Shown here piece after piece: positions 54,772-62,018 of a DNA stretch of 64,000 bases (positions are counted from its first letter, which is position 1; the number at the start of each line of letters is the position of its first letter). Source of the DNA: CAVRQM01 sp963723455 (GTDB lineage: Bacteria; Pseudomonadota; Alphaproteobacteria; Acetobacterales; Acetobacteraceae); contig CAVRQM010000001.1 in the NCBI GenBank assembly GCA_963723455.1, forward strand, positions 744,001 to 808,000, in the 5' to 3' direction. A program made the position numbers and the translations under genes. Under the pieces are notes generated by a model. It had not been told where the DNA came from, searched no databases, and saw nothing but the letters and a program-made list of their open reading frames with translations.

Positions 54772-54783
54772 CGTCCTGTCCTT

Positions 54784-55461
54784 CTAGCGCTGCGGCGCTT
54801 GTTCAGCGGCGCGGCGGTCCTGCGCCAGCGGATCATGCGCCAGGATCTCGCCCTTGAAGATCCAGACCTTCACGCCGCAGGTGCCGTATGTGGTCTTGGC
54901 GGTCGCCATGCCAAAGTCGATATCGGCGCGCAGCGTGTGCAGCGGCACCCGCCCTTCGCGATACCACTCCACGCGCGCGATCTCCGCTCCGCCCAGCCGG
55001 CCGCCGCAATTGATGCGGATGCCCTGCGCGCCGAGGCGCATGGCCGACTGCACCGCGCGCTTCATTGCCCGGCGAAACGCCACGCGCCGCTCCAACTGCT
55101 GGGCGATGTTCTCGGCCACCAGCTGCGCGTCGATCTCCGGCTTGCGGATCTCGACGATGTTCAGCGACACCTCCGCCTTGGCCATCTTGGCCAGATCCTT
55201 GCGCAGGTTCTCGATGTCCTGGCCCTTTTTACCGATCACCACGCCCGGACGCGCGGCATAGATCGTCACCCGGGGCTTTTTCGCCGGACGCTCGATCACC
55301 ACGCGCGAGACGCCCGCGCCGGACAGTCGCTGACGCAGCTTGGTGCGCAGCGCCAGATCGCCGTGCAGCAGCTTGGAGTAGTCCGCGCCCGCAAACCAGC
55401 GGCTGTCCCAGGTGCGATTGATGCCGAGCCGCAGCCCGATCGGATTGACCTTGTGACCCAT
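54784..55461 (-). CDS. rpsC: 30S ribosomal protein S3
   Basis: 225 residues; MGHKVNPIGLRLGINRTWDS, the KH domain motif ARPGVVIGKKGQDIENLR and GGRLGGAEIARVEWYREGRV identify S3. It starts 1 nt after rplV. Confidence 0.97.
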   Translation of the reverse strand: MGHKVNPIGLRLGINRTWDSRWFAGADYSKLLHGDLALRTKLRQRLSGAGVSRVVIERPAKKPRVTIYAARPGVVIGKKGQDIENLRKDLAKMAKAEVSLNIVEIRKPEIDAQLVAENIAQQLERRVAFRRAMKRAVQSAMRLGAQGIRINCGGRLGGAEIARVEWYREGRVPLHTLRADIDFGMATAKTTYGTCGVKVWIFKGEILAHDPLAQDRRAAEQAPQR

Positions 55462-55462
55462 C

Positions 55463-55900
55463 TCAGGCGGCTCCTGCTCTCGCGGACCTTGGCGCGGACC
55501 GGGGCGCGCGCGGACCGGGCGTCGTCTCCTGCACACGCTCGACCACGACGATCTTCAGATGCGAAAACCACTTCTCAATCCGCGACGAGCGACCGCGGCC
55601 GCGCGCATGGAACCGGCGCATGACGATCGCCTTGCCCACCTCGGCGCGCGACACCACCAGGCGATCGACGTCGAGCTGATGGTTGTTCTCGGCATTGGCG
55701 ATCGCGCTCTCAAGCGTCTTGCGCACCTGCTGCGCGATGCGTCGCTTCGAGAATGTCAGGGTCGCCACGGCCTCGGATGCCGGCTTGTTGCGGATCAGCC
55801 CGGCCACCAGGTTCAGCTTGCGCGGGCTGACGCGGATATTCTTGGTGATCGCCTGCGCCTCGGTATCGGCCAGCGTGCGCGGATGATTCGGCTTGCTCAT
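55463..55900 (-). CDS. rplV: 50S ribosomal protein L22
   Basis: 145 residues. ITKNIRVSPRKLNLVAGLIR and RRFHARGRGRSSRIEKWFSH are standard; the last 20 residues form a Pro/Arg/Ala/Ser-rich tail (TTPGPRAPRSAPRSARAG) longer than in most L22. Confidence 0.96.
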   Translation of the reverse strand: MSKPNHPRTLADTEAQAITKNIRVSPRKLNLVAGLIRNKPASEAVATLTFSKRRIAQQVRKTLESAIANAENNHQLDVDRLVVSRAEVGKAIVMRRFHARGRGRSSRIEKWFSHLKIVVVERVQETTPGPRAPRSAPRSARAGAA

Positions 55901-55901
55901 G

Positions 55902-56180
55902 TCAGCCCCGCTTCGCCTTCTTGTCGGCCGAATGGCCGGTGAACGTGCGGGTCGGCGAGAACTCGCCGAACTTGTGCCCGACCATGTTCTCGGTCACCTG
56001 CACAGGCAGGAACTTGTGACCGTTGTATACGCCGAAAACTAGGCCCACGAACTGCGGCAGGATGGTGCTGCGGCGCGACCAGATGCGGATGATGTCGTTG
56101 CGGCCCGAGGCGCGCGCGGCATCTGCCTTGCCCAGCAGATAGCCGTCCACGAACGGACCCTTCCATACGGAGCGAGCCAT
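55902..56180 (-). CDS. rpsS: 30S ribosomal protein S19
   Basis: 92 residues; MARSVWKGPFVDGYLLGKA, IRIWSRRSTILPQFVGL and GHKFGEFSPTRTFTGHSADK are canonical. Confidence 0.97.
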   Translation of the reverse strand: MARSVWKGPFVDGYLLGKADAARASGRNDIIRIWSRRSTILPQFVGLVFGVYNGHKFLPVQVTENMVGHKFGEFSPTRTFTGHSADKKAKRG

Positions 56181-56182
56181 GC

Positions 56183-57016
56183 TCAGCCCTTCCCCTTGCT
56201 ACGGTTGCGGATGATCAGGCGGTCGGTCCGCTTGTTCACGCGCGTCTTGTACCCCTTGGTCGGCTTGCCCCATGGCGTGACCGGATGCCGGCCGCCCGAA
56301 GTGCGGCCCTCGCCGCCGCCATGCGGGTGATCGACCGGGTTCATCACCACGCCGCGGTTGTGCGGCCGGCGGCCCAGCCAGCGGCTGCGGCCGGCCTTGC
56401 CGATCTGCTGGTTGGCGTTGTCCGGGTTGGAGACCGCGCCGATCGTCGCCCAGCACTCGCCGCGCACCAGGCGCAGCTCGCCGGACATCAGCTTGATCTG
56501 CGCATAGCCGGCATCCTTGCCGACCAGCTGGGCATACTGCCCCGCGGCGCGCGCGATCTTGCCGCCGGCGCCCTGCTTCATCTCGACGTTGTGGATGATC
56601 GTGCCCACCGGAATCGCCGACAGCGCCATCGCGTTGCCCGGCTTGATGTCCGCGCGCGCCGCCGAGACCACCGCATCGCCGGCGCGCAGCCGCTGCGGCG
56701 CAAGAATGTACGCCAGCTCGCCGTCGCTGTACTTTATCAGCGCCAGGAACGCGGTGCGGTTCGGGTCGTATTCCAGCCGCTCGACGGTCGCCGTCACGTC
56801 CAGCTTGCGCCGCCTGAAATCGACGATGCGGTACGACTGCTTGTGCCCGCCGCCACGGAAATAGCTTGTGGTGCGGCCGTGGTTGTTGCGCCCGCCGCTA
56901 GAGTGCTTGCCGACCGTCAGTCCCTTGACCGGCTTGCCTTTCCACAGCTCGCCGCGGGCCACCAGGATGGTGCCGCGCAGGCTCGGCGTGACCGGGTTGA
57001 AATGCTTCAATGCCAT
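56183..57016 (-). CDS. rplB: 50S ribosomal protein L2
   Basis: 277 residues; KHSSGGRNNHGRTTSYFRGG, the peptidyl-transferase-proximal GVVMNPVDHPHGGGEGRTSG and the basic C-terminus identify L2. Confidence 0.97.
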   Translation of the reverse strand: MALKHFNPVTPSLRGTILVARGELWKGKPVKGLTVGKHSSGGRNNHGRTTSYFRGGGHKQSYRIVDFRRRKLDVTATVERLEYDPNRTAFLALIKYSDGELAYILAPQRLRAGDAVVSAARADIKPGNAMALSAIPVGTIIHNVEMKQGAGGKIARAAGQYAQLVGKDAGYAQIKLMSGELRLVRGECWATIGAVSNPDNANQQIGKAGRSRWLGRRPHNRGVVMNPVDHPHGGGEGRTSGGRHPVTPWGKPTKGYKTRVNKRTDRLIIRNRSKGKG

Positions 57017-57043
57017 CGTGCTGATCCCGTCACCGCAGTCCCA

Positions 57044-57388
57044 TCAACGCAGCCCGGCGGTCAGGTCGATCGACTGACCCGGCGCCAGCGTCACATACGC
57101 CTTCTTCACGTCCGACCGCTGGCCCGGACGGCCGCGGAACCGCTTGGTCTTGCCCTTGGTGATCAGCGTGTTAACGCCGGTCACCGTGACCCCGAACAGC
57201 CCCTCGACCGCAGCCTTGATCTCCAGCTTGTTGGCGGTGATCAGCACGCGGAACACCAGTTGGTTGCGCTCGCCCAGCAGGGTCGCCTTCTCGGTGACCA
57301 CCGGATTGCGCAGGATCTCGTACATCGTCTCGCGCGACAGCTTGACGTTCGGCTTGCGCCCGCGCGCGGTGGTGATCGTCTCGCTCAT
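57044..57388 (-). CDS. rplW: 50S ribosomal protein L23
   Basis: 114 residues; MYEILRNPVVTEKATLLGER and the C-terminal KKAYVTLAPGQSIDLTAGL are canonical for L23. An N-terminal extension of about 20 residues (MSETITTARGRKPNVKLSRE) is longer than in E. coli. It overlaps rplD by 4 nt. Confidence 0.95.
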   Translation of the reverse strand: MSETITTARGRKPNVKLSRETMYEILRNPVVTEKATLLGERNQLVFRVLITANKLEIKAAVEGLFGVTVTGVNTLITKGKTKRFRGRPGQRSDVKKAYVTLAPGQSIDLTAGLR

Positions 57389-57996
57389 GCCAGCCGCTCC
57401 CGCAGCGCCTCGATGCCGGCGGCGGTCACCACCAGCATGTCGTGGCGCAGGATGTCATAGACGTTGGCGCCCACCGTCGGCAGCACGTCGATGCCGACGA
57501 TGTTGCGGCTGGCGCGGGCGAACCCCGAATCCACCGCACGATCGACGATCAGCGCCGAACGCCAGCCCAGCGCCGTGATCTGCCGCGCCAGGTCGCGCGT
57601 CTTCTCGCCGCCGACGCCGTCCAGCACCACCAGCTTGCCCTCGGCCTGCTTCTGCGACAGGGCCGATATCAGCCCCAGCCGGCGCACCTTCTTCGGCAGG
57701 TCGTAGCCGTGGTCGCGTACCACCGGGCCATGCACCCGGCCGCCGGTGCGGAACTGCGGCGCGCGCAGGCTGCCCTGGCGGGCGTTGCCGGTGCCCTTCT
57801 GCTTGTACGGCTTCTTCGTGGTGCCGCTGACCTCGCCCATGCCCTTGGTGCGATGCGTGCCGGCGCGGCGCTTGGCCTGCTGCCAATGCACCACGCGCGC
57901 CATGATGTCCGCGCGCGGGGCGGTGGCGAAGATCTCGTCGGGCAGTTCGGCCATCCCGGCCGTCTCCCCGCTCAGCGTCCTGATCTCGATCTGCAT
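57385..57996 (-). CDS. rplD: 50S ribosomal protein L4
   Basis: 203 residues; KPYKQKGTGNARQGSLRAPQ (tunnel loop) and GPVVRDHGYDLPKKVRRLGL identify L4. ATG 57996 (MQIEIRTLSG), 10 nt after rplC. Confidence 0.97.
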   Translation of the reverse strand: MQIEIRTLSGETAGMAELPDEIFATAPRADIMARVVHWQQAKRRAGTHRTKGMGEVSGTTKKPYKQKGTGNARQGSLRAPQFRTGGRVHGPVVRDHGYDLPKKVRRLGLISALSQKQAEGKLVVLDGVGGEKTRDLARQITALGWRSALIVDRAVDSGFARASRNIVGIDVLPTVGANVYDILRHDMLVVTAAGIEALRERLA

Positions 57997-58006
57997 TGTC
58001 TCGTCC

Positions 58007-58693
58007 TCAGGCCGCTGCCGCGCCGAGCAGGGCGGCCGGATAAGCGGCACCTTCGGGCTGCGGCTTCTTGATGGCGTCGCGCACCAGCACCCAGCCGTTC
58101 TTGGCCCCCGGCACCGCGCCCTTGATCATCAGCAGACCCTTCTCGGCATCGACATGGGCCACCTCCAGATTAAGAGTGGTCACCCGCTCGACGCCCATGT
58201 GGCCGGCCATCTTCTTGTTCTTGAACGTCTTGCCGGGATCCTGCCGGTTGCCCGTCGAGCCGTGGCTGCGATGGCTGACCGATACGCCGTGGCTCGCCTC
58301 CAGGCCGGCAAAGTTCCAGCGCTTCATCACGCCCTGGAAGCTGCGGCCCTTAGTGGTGCCGCAGACATCGACCTTCTGGCCGACCGCGAAATGCGCCGCC
58401 GACAGCGTGGCGCCGACCTCGACCAGCCCGTCCTCTGGGACGCGGAACTCGGCCAGGCGCGCCTTCGGCTCAACCTTCGCCGCCGCGAAATGGCCGCGGT
58501 TCGGCTTGGTGACGTTCTTCACCTTGGCCTTTCCCCAGCCGATCTGCAGGGCGGTATAGCCGTCGCGCTCCATCGTGCGCGCGGCCACGACTTGCACCTG
58601 ATCCAGATGCAGCACGGTCACCGGCACATGCGTGCCATCGTCCCTGAACAGCCGGGTCATGCCCAGCTTCTTCGCCAAAAGTCCGGTTCTCAT
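58007..58693 (-). CDS. rplC: 50S ribosomal protein L3
   Basis: 228 residues; MRTGLLAKKLGMTRLF, GRSFQGVMKRWNFAGLEASH, SHRSHGSTGNRQDPGKTFKN and KMAGHMGVERVTTLNL are canonical. ATG 58693 follows a 126-bp gap after rpsJ that contains a strong hairpin. Confidence 0.97.
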   Translation of the reverse strand: MRTGLLAKKLGMTRLFRDDGTHVPVTVLHLDQVQVVAARTMERDGYTALQIGWGKAKVKNVTKPNRGHFAAAKVEPKARLAEFRVPEDGLVEVGATLSAAHFAVGQKVDVCGTTKGRSFQGVMKRWNFAGLEASHGVSVSHRSHGSTGNRQDPGKTFKNKKMAGHMGVERVTTLNLEVAHVDAEKGLLMIKGAVPGAKNGWVLVRDAIKKPQPEGAAYPAALLGAAAA

Positions 58694-58765
58694 CTCACTC
58701 TTTCCCAGAGGAACCCCCACCGCCCAGGATGGGGTTCTTAGGCCAATCGGAAGTCACGTCCGCCT

Positions 58766-58803
58766 CGACCGTCTGGGCCGGGCTTCACCCGGCACGACGG
58801 TCG
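58766..58803. ncRNA. bipartite hairpin in the rpsJ-rplC leader
   Basis: CGACCGTC (58766-58773) pairs with GACGGTCG (58796-58803), and inside it GCCGGG (58777-58782) pairs with CCCGGC (58888 minus 100: 58788-58793) around a 5-nt loop, with a small internal bulge. It starts 17 nt past the rpsJ stop in the direction of transcription and has no T-run. It could be an attenuator, an L4-type autoregulatory leader or a processing site. Confidence 0.55.
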
Positions 58804-58819
58804 CGGGCCCGGCCGCCCC

Positions 58820-59128
58820 TTACAGCTTGATCTCCACGTCCACGCCGGCCGCCAGATCCAGCTTCATCAGCGCGTCCACGGTCTGCGGCGTCGGCTCGAC
58901 GATGTCGAGCAGCCGTCGGTGCGTGCGGATCTCGAACTGCTCACGGCTTTTCTTGTCCACGTGCGGCGAGCGGTTCACCGTGAACCGCTCGATATGCGTG
59001 GGCAGGGGGATCGGCCCGCGGACCCGCGCGCCCGTGCGCTTGGCGGTGTTCACGATCTCCTTCGTGCTGTTGTCCAGCACACGGTGATCGTACGCCTTCA
59101 GGCGTATGCGGATGTTCTGGTTGTCCAT
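58820..59128 (-). CDS. rpsJ: 30S ribosomal protein S10
   Basis: 102 residues; IRIRLKAYDHRVLDNSTKEI, GPIPLPTHIERFTVNRSPHV and the C-terminal VDALMKLDLAAGVDVEIKL are canonical. It follows tuf by 29 nt, so the str and S10 operons are contiguous. Confidence 0.97.
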   Translation of the reverse strand: MDNQNIRIRLKAYDHRVLDNSTKEIVNTAKRTGARVRGPIPLPTHIERFTVNRSPHVDKKSREQFEIRTHRRLLDIVEPTPQTVDALMKLDLAAGVDVEIKL

Positions 59129-59157
59129 GAGCCTATTCCTGAGCCGATCCCGTCGCC

Positions 59158-60345
59158 TTACGCTTCGATCTTCGCGACCACGCCGGCGCCGACAGTCCGG
59201 CCGCCCTCGCGGATGGCGAAGCGCAGGCCCTCGTCCATCGCGATCGGCTGGATCAGCTCGACATCCATCGACACGTTGTCGCCCGGCATCACCATCTCCA
59301 CGCCTTCCGGCAAGGTCACGATGCCGGTGACGTCGGTGGTGCGGAAGTAGAACTGCGGCCGGTAGTTGGTGAAGAACGGCGTGTGGCGACCGCCCTCCTC
59401 CTTGGTCAGGATGTAGCTCTCCGCCTTGAACTTCTTGTGCGGCGTGATGGTGCCCGGCTTGGCGAGCACCTGGCCGCGCTCGACGTCCTCGCGCTTGGTG
59501 CCGCGCAGCAGCGCGCCGATGTTATCGCCGGCCTCGCCCTGATCCAGCAGCTTGCGGAACATCTCGACGCCGGTCACGATCGTCTTCACCGTGTCCTTCA
59601 GCCCGACGATCTCGACTTCCTCGCCGACCTTTACGATGCCGCGCTCAATGCGGCCGGTGACCACCGTGCCGCGGCCGGAAATCGAGAACACGTCCTCGAT
59701 CGGCATCAGGAACGGCTTGTCCTTCGGACGCTCCGGCTGCGGGATGTAGCTGTCCACCGCCTCCATCAGCTTCAGCACCGCCTGCTCGCCCAGCTCCGGG
59801 CTCTTGTCCTCAAGCGCCGCGACGGCCGAGCCGTGGATGATCGGGATGTCGTCGCCCGGGAACTGATAGCTGGTCAGCAGCTCGCGCACCTCCAGCTCAA
59901 CCAGCTCCAGCAGGTCGGGGTCGGCGATGTCGCACTTGTTGAGGAACACCACCAGGGCCGGAACGCCCACCTGGCGGGCCAGCAGGATGTGCTCGCGAGT
60001 CTGCGGCATCGGGCCGTCGGCGGCGGACACGACCAGGATCGCGCCGTCCATCTGCGCCGCACCGGTGATCATGTTCTTCACGTAGTCGGCGTGGCCCGGG
60101 CAATCGACATGCGCGTAGTGGCGGTTCTTCGTCTCGTATTCCACGTGGGCGGTGGAGATGGTGATGCCGCGCGCCCGCTCCTCCGGCGCCTTGTCGATCT
60201 GGTCATAGGCGGTGAACGTCGCACCGCCGGACTTTGCCAGCACCTTCGTGATGGCAGCCGTGAGCGACGTCTTGCCATGATCGACATGGCCGATCGTGCC
60301 GATGTTGCAGTGCGGCTTGTTGCGCTCGAATTTCGCCTTGGCCAT
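59158..60345 (-). CDS. tuf: elongation factor Tu
   Basis: 395 residues; GTPase carrying aminoacyl-tRNA to the ribosome. G1 GHVDHGKTSLTAAI, switch II region DCPGHADYVKNM, G4 FLNKCDIAD and the C-terminal domain (VMPGDNVSMDVEL) are intact. It directly follows rpsG by 56 nt; fusA, which normally intervenes, is missing. Confidence 0.98.
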   Translation of the reverse strand: MAKAKFERNKPHCNIGTIGHVDHGKTSLTAAITKVLAKSGGATFTAYDQIDKAPEERARGITISTAHVEYETKNRHYAHVDCPGHADYVKNMITGAAQMDGAILVVSAADGPMPQTREHILLARQVGVPALVVFLNKCDIADPDLLELVELEVRELLTSYQFPGDDIPIIHGSAVAALEDKSPELGEQAVLKLMEAVDSYIPQPERPKDKPFLMPIEDVFSISGRGTVVTGRIERGIVKVGEEVEIVGLKDTVKTIVTGVEMFRKLLDQGEAGDNIGALLRGTKREDVERGQVLAKPGTITPHKKFKAESYILTKEEGGRHTPFFTNYRPQFYFRTTDVTGIVTLPEGVEMVMPGDNVSMDVELIQPIAMDEGLRFAIREGGRTVGAGVVAKIEA

Positions 60346-60401
60346 CGTCCTTCTCCGTGCCCGCTCAGTCTCGGTCGGGGTTGGGTTTGCTGCTGTCGTC
60401 C

Positions 60402-60878
60402 CTACCAGCGGTAATGGCTGAAGGCCTTGTTGGCCTCGGCCATCCGATGGGTGTCCTCACGCTTCTTCACCGCCGAGCCGCGGTTGTTCACCGCGTCCAG
60501 CAATTCGTTGCTCAGCCGGTCTTCCATCGTGTGCTCGCCGCGCTTGCGCGCGCTGTCGATGATCCAGCGAATCGCCAGCGCCTGCCGGCGCTCGGTGCGC
60601 ACCTCGACCGGCACCTGATAGGTGGCGCCGCCAACGCGCCGGCTGCGCACTTCCACGGCCGGCTTCACGTTGTCCAGCGCCTCGTGGAACATCCGCACCG
60701 GGTCGGCCTGGCTGCCGCCGCGCTTCTTCATCACATCGAGCGCGCCATAGACGATCGTCTCGGCGGCGGATTTCTTGCCGTCGTACATCAGCGCGTTCAT
60801 GAAACGGGTGATGACGACGTCGCCGAACTTCGCGTCCGGCAGGATCTCGCGCTTGGTGGCGCGGCGGCGGCGGCTCAT
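60402..60878 (-). CDS. rpsG: 30S ribosomal protein S7
   Basis: 158 residues; MSRRRRATKREILPDAKFGD, KVKPAVEV-type core (DNVKPAVEVRSRRVGGATYQ) and KREDTHRMAEANKAFSHYRW are canonical. It is 15 nt downstream of rpsL. Confidence 0.97.
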   Translation of the reverse strand: MSRRRRATKREILPDAKFGDVVITRFMNALMYDGKKSAAETIVYGALDVMKKRGGSQADPVRMFHEALDNVKPAVEVRSRRVGGATYQVPVEVRTERRQALAIRWIIDSARKRGEHTMEDRLSNELLDAVNNRGSAVKKREDTHRMAEANKAFSHYRW

Positions 60879-60893
60879 GGTCTCGCGATCCCC

Positions 60894-61265
60894 TTACTTC
60901 GGCCGCTTCGCGCCATACAGCGAACGGCGCTGGCGGCGCTTCGGCAGGCCCTGCGTGTCGAGCACGCCGCGCAGGATGTGGTAGCGCACGCCAGGCAGGT
61001 CCTTCACGCGCCCGCCGCGGATCAGCACCACGCTGTGCTCCTGCAGGTTGTGGCCCTCGCCCGGGATGTAGCTGACCACCTCGTAGCCGTTGGTCAGGCG
61101 CACCTTGGCCACCTTGCGCAGCGCCGAGTTCGGCTTCTTCGGCGTCGTCGTATAGACGCGCGTGCAGACGCCGCGCTTCTGCGGGCAGCCCTGCAGGGCC
61201 GGCACCTTGTTGCGCTTGGCCGCGGGCTCGCGCCCCTGGGCGATCAGCTGGTTGATGGTCGGCAT
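60894..61265 (-). CDS. rpsL: 30S ribosomal protein S12
   Basis: 123 residues; MPTINQLIAQGREPAAKRNK, TTTPKKPNSALRKVAKVRL and GGRVKDLPGVRYHILRG are canonical. Lys residues at the two classical streptomycin-resistance positions (PKKPNSA and GRVKDLP) are the sensitive form. It is the first gene of the str operon, about 190 nt behind a promoter-like sequence. Confidence 0.97.
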   Translation of the reverse strand: MPTINQLIAQGREPAAKRNKVPALQGCPQKRGVCTRVYTTTPKKPNSALRKVAKVRLTNGYEVVSYIPGEGHNLQEHSVVLIRGGRVKDLPGVRYHILRGVLDTQGLPKRRQRRSLYGAKRPK

Positions 61266-61452
61266 GAGCCCTCTTTCTCGTCCATCCATACGCAATGCCG
61301 CCACGAGGGAACTGCCCCACGGGACGGGTGTCGGCCAACGCAAGCGGCCTGGGCGATCCGACCCGAACTACGAGTGGATCGCGGCGCCGCACGCTTCGGT
61401 GCCTGCAAACGACAGTCGGCCCACGCACGCGCGGGAACGGCTGGGAGGCGGC

Positions 61453-61481
61453 TATCTACGGGCTGGGGCGCGGGGAGTCAA
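61453..61481 (-). promoter_or_regulatory. sigma70-type promoter upstream of rpsL
   Basis: On the minus strand TTGACT (61481-61476) and TAGATA (61458-61453) have a 17-bp spacer, matching consensus at 5/6 and 4/6. It would give the str operon a leader of roughly 180 nt. Confidence 0.55.
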
Positions 61482-61506
61482 GGCCTCTGGCCGGCCGAGT
61501 TGATCC

Positions 61507-61761
61507 TTGCGGCAGCCCAGTAAGTCGCGCGAGACTTCCTCCGCTCATTGGAGACACACATTTGTCCGAAAGCGGCTGTTCCGGTTCTGGCTCGTCGGCA
61601 CCGCGGCGTGGCTCGTCACAGCCGGATTACTCGTTCACGGCTCCTGCCTCAATGACCGCGCGACAGCCTCCTGGGTCAAACCGGAAACCGCACTCGCTCA
61701 GGTCCCCTCTATCGCAGCGTTTGTCAAAGATCCCGCACGCAATCGCCGCCATGCCTACTGA
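61507..61761 (+). CDS. possible small single-TM membrane protein
   Basis: Weak candidate, 84 codons from TTG 61507. The middle reads RKRLFRFWLVGTAAWLVTAG LLVHGSC, a basic stretch followed by one good TM helix, a pattern common in small alphaproteobacterial membrane proteins. No ATG or GTG is at the right place and no ribosome-binding site fits the TTG; GGAG at about 61549 is positioned for TTG 61562, which is in a different frame. An indel is conceivable. The region is visibly less GC-rich than its neighbours. Confidence 0.25.
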   Translation: MRQPSKSRETSSAHWRHTFVRKRLFRFWLVGTAAWLVTAGLLVHGSCLNDRATASWVKPETALAQVPSIAAFVKDPARNRRHAY

Positions 61762-61952
61762 CGCGTTTTCGTTCTCGCAGGCATCCAAATCGTCACTCCC
61801 TACGAATTCGCCATTTCAGCCCGGTGTGGAACTTTAGTTGGTTGCCGATAGCATTGGTCCTCGGGCTGCTCCCACCAACCATCCTGGCGGCAGCGGTGCG
61901 CTCGATCATCTGGGCATGGTCGGACCGCTAGTTTGCTCGATCTTTGTTCATC

Positions 61953-61988
61953 GAAAAAGAGGGCCGGCGATCCTGCGACCGCCGGCCC
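61953..61988 (-). terminator. rho-independent terminator of rpoC
   Basis: Read on the minus strand, GGGCCGGCG (61988-61980), a 10-nt loop, and CGCCGGCCC (61969-61961) form a perfect 9-bp stem followed directly by TCTTTTTC. It starts 31 nt after the rpoC stop and separates rpoBC from the str operon. Confidence 0.85.
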
Positions 61989-62018
61989 CCCTCCGTTCCG
62001 TCCCCGACGTAGCGCCCG

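Larger units (their letters stand above)
61266..62018. other. 753-bp intergenic region between rpoC and rpsL
   Basis: The longest gene-poor stretch in the window. It holds the rpoC terminator (61953-61988), the rpsL promoter candidate (61453-61481) and one doubtful plus-strand membrane ORF (61507-61761). No tRNA-like cloverleaf or known riboswitch is visible to me. Confidence 0.6.

Noticed and set aside
61295..61837. Plus-strand frame of 180 codons between rpoC and rpsL
   Set aside because: Ser/Pro/Arg-rich with no motif, overlapping a promoter candidate; composition suggests a non-coding frame.
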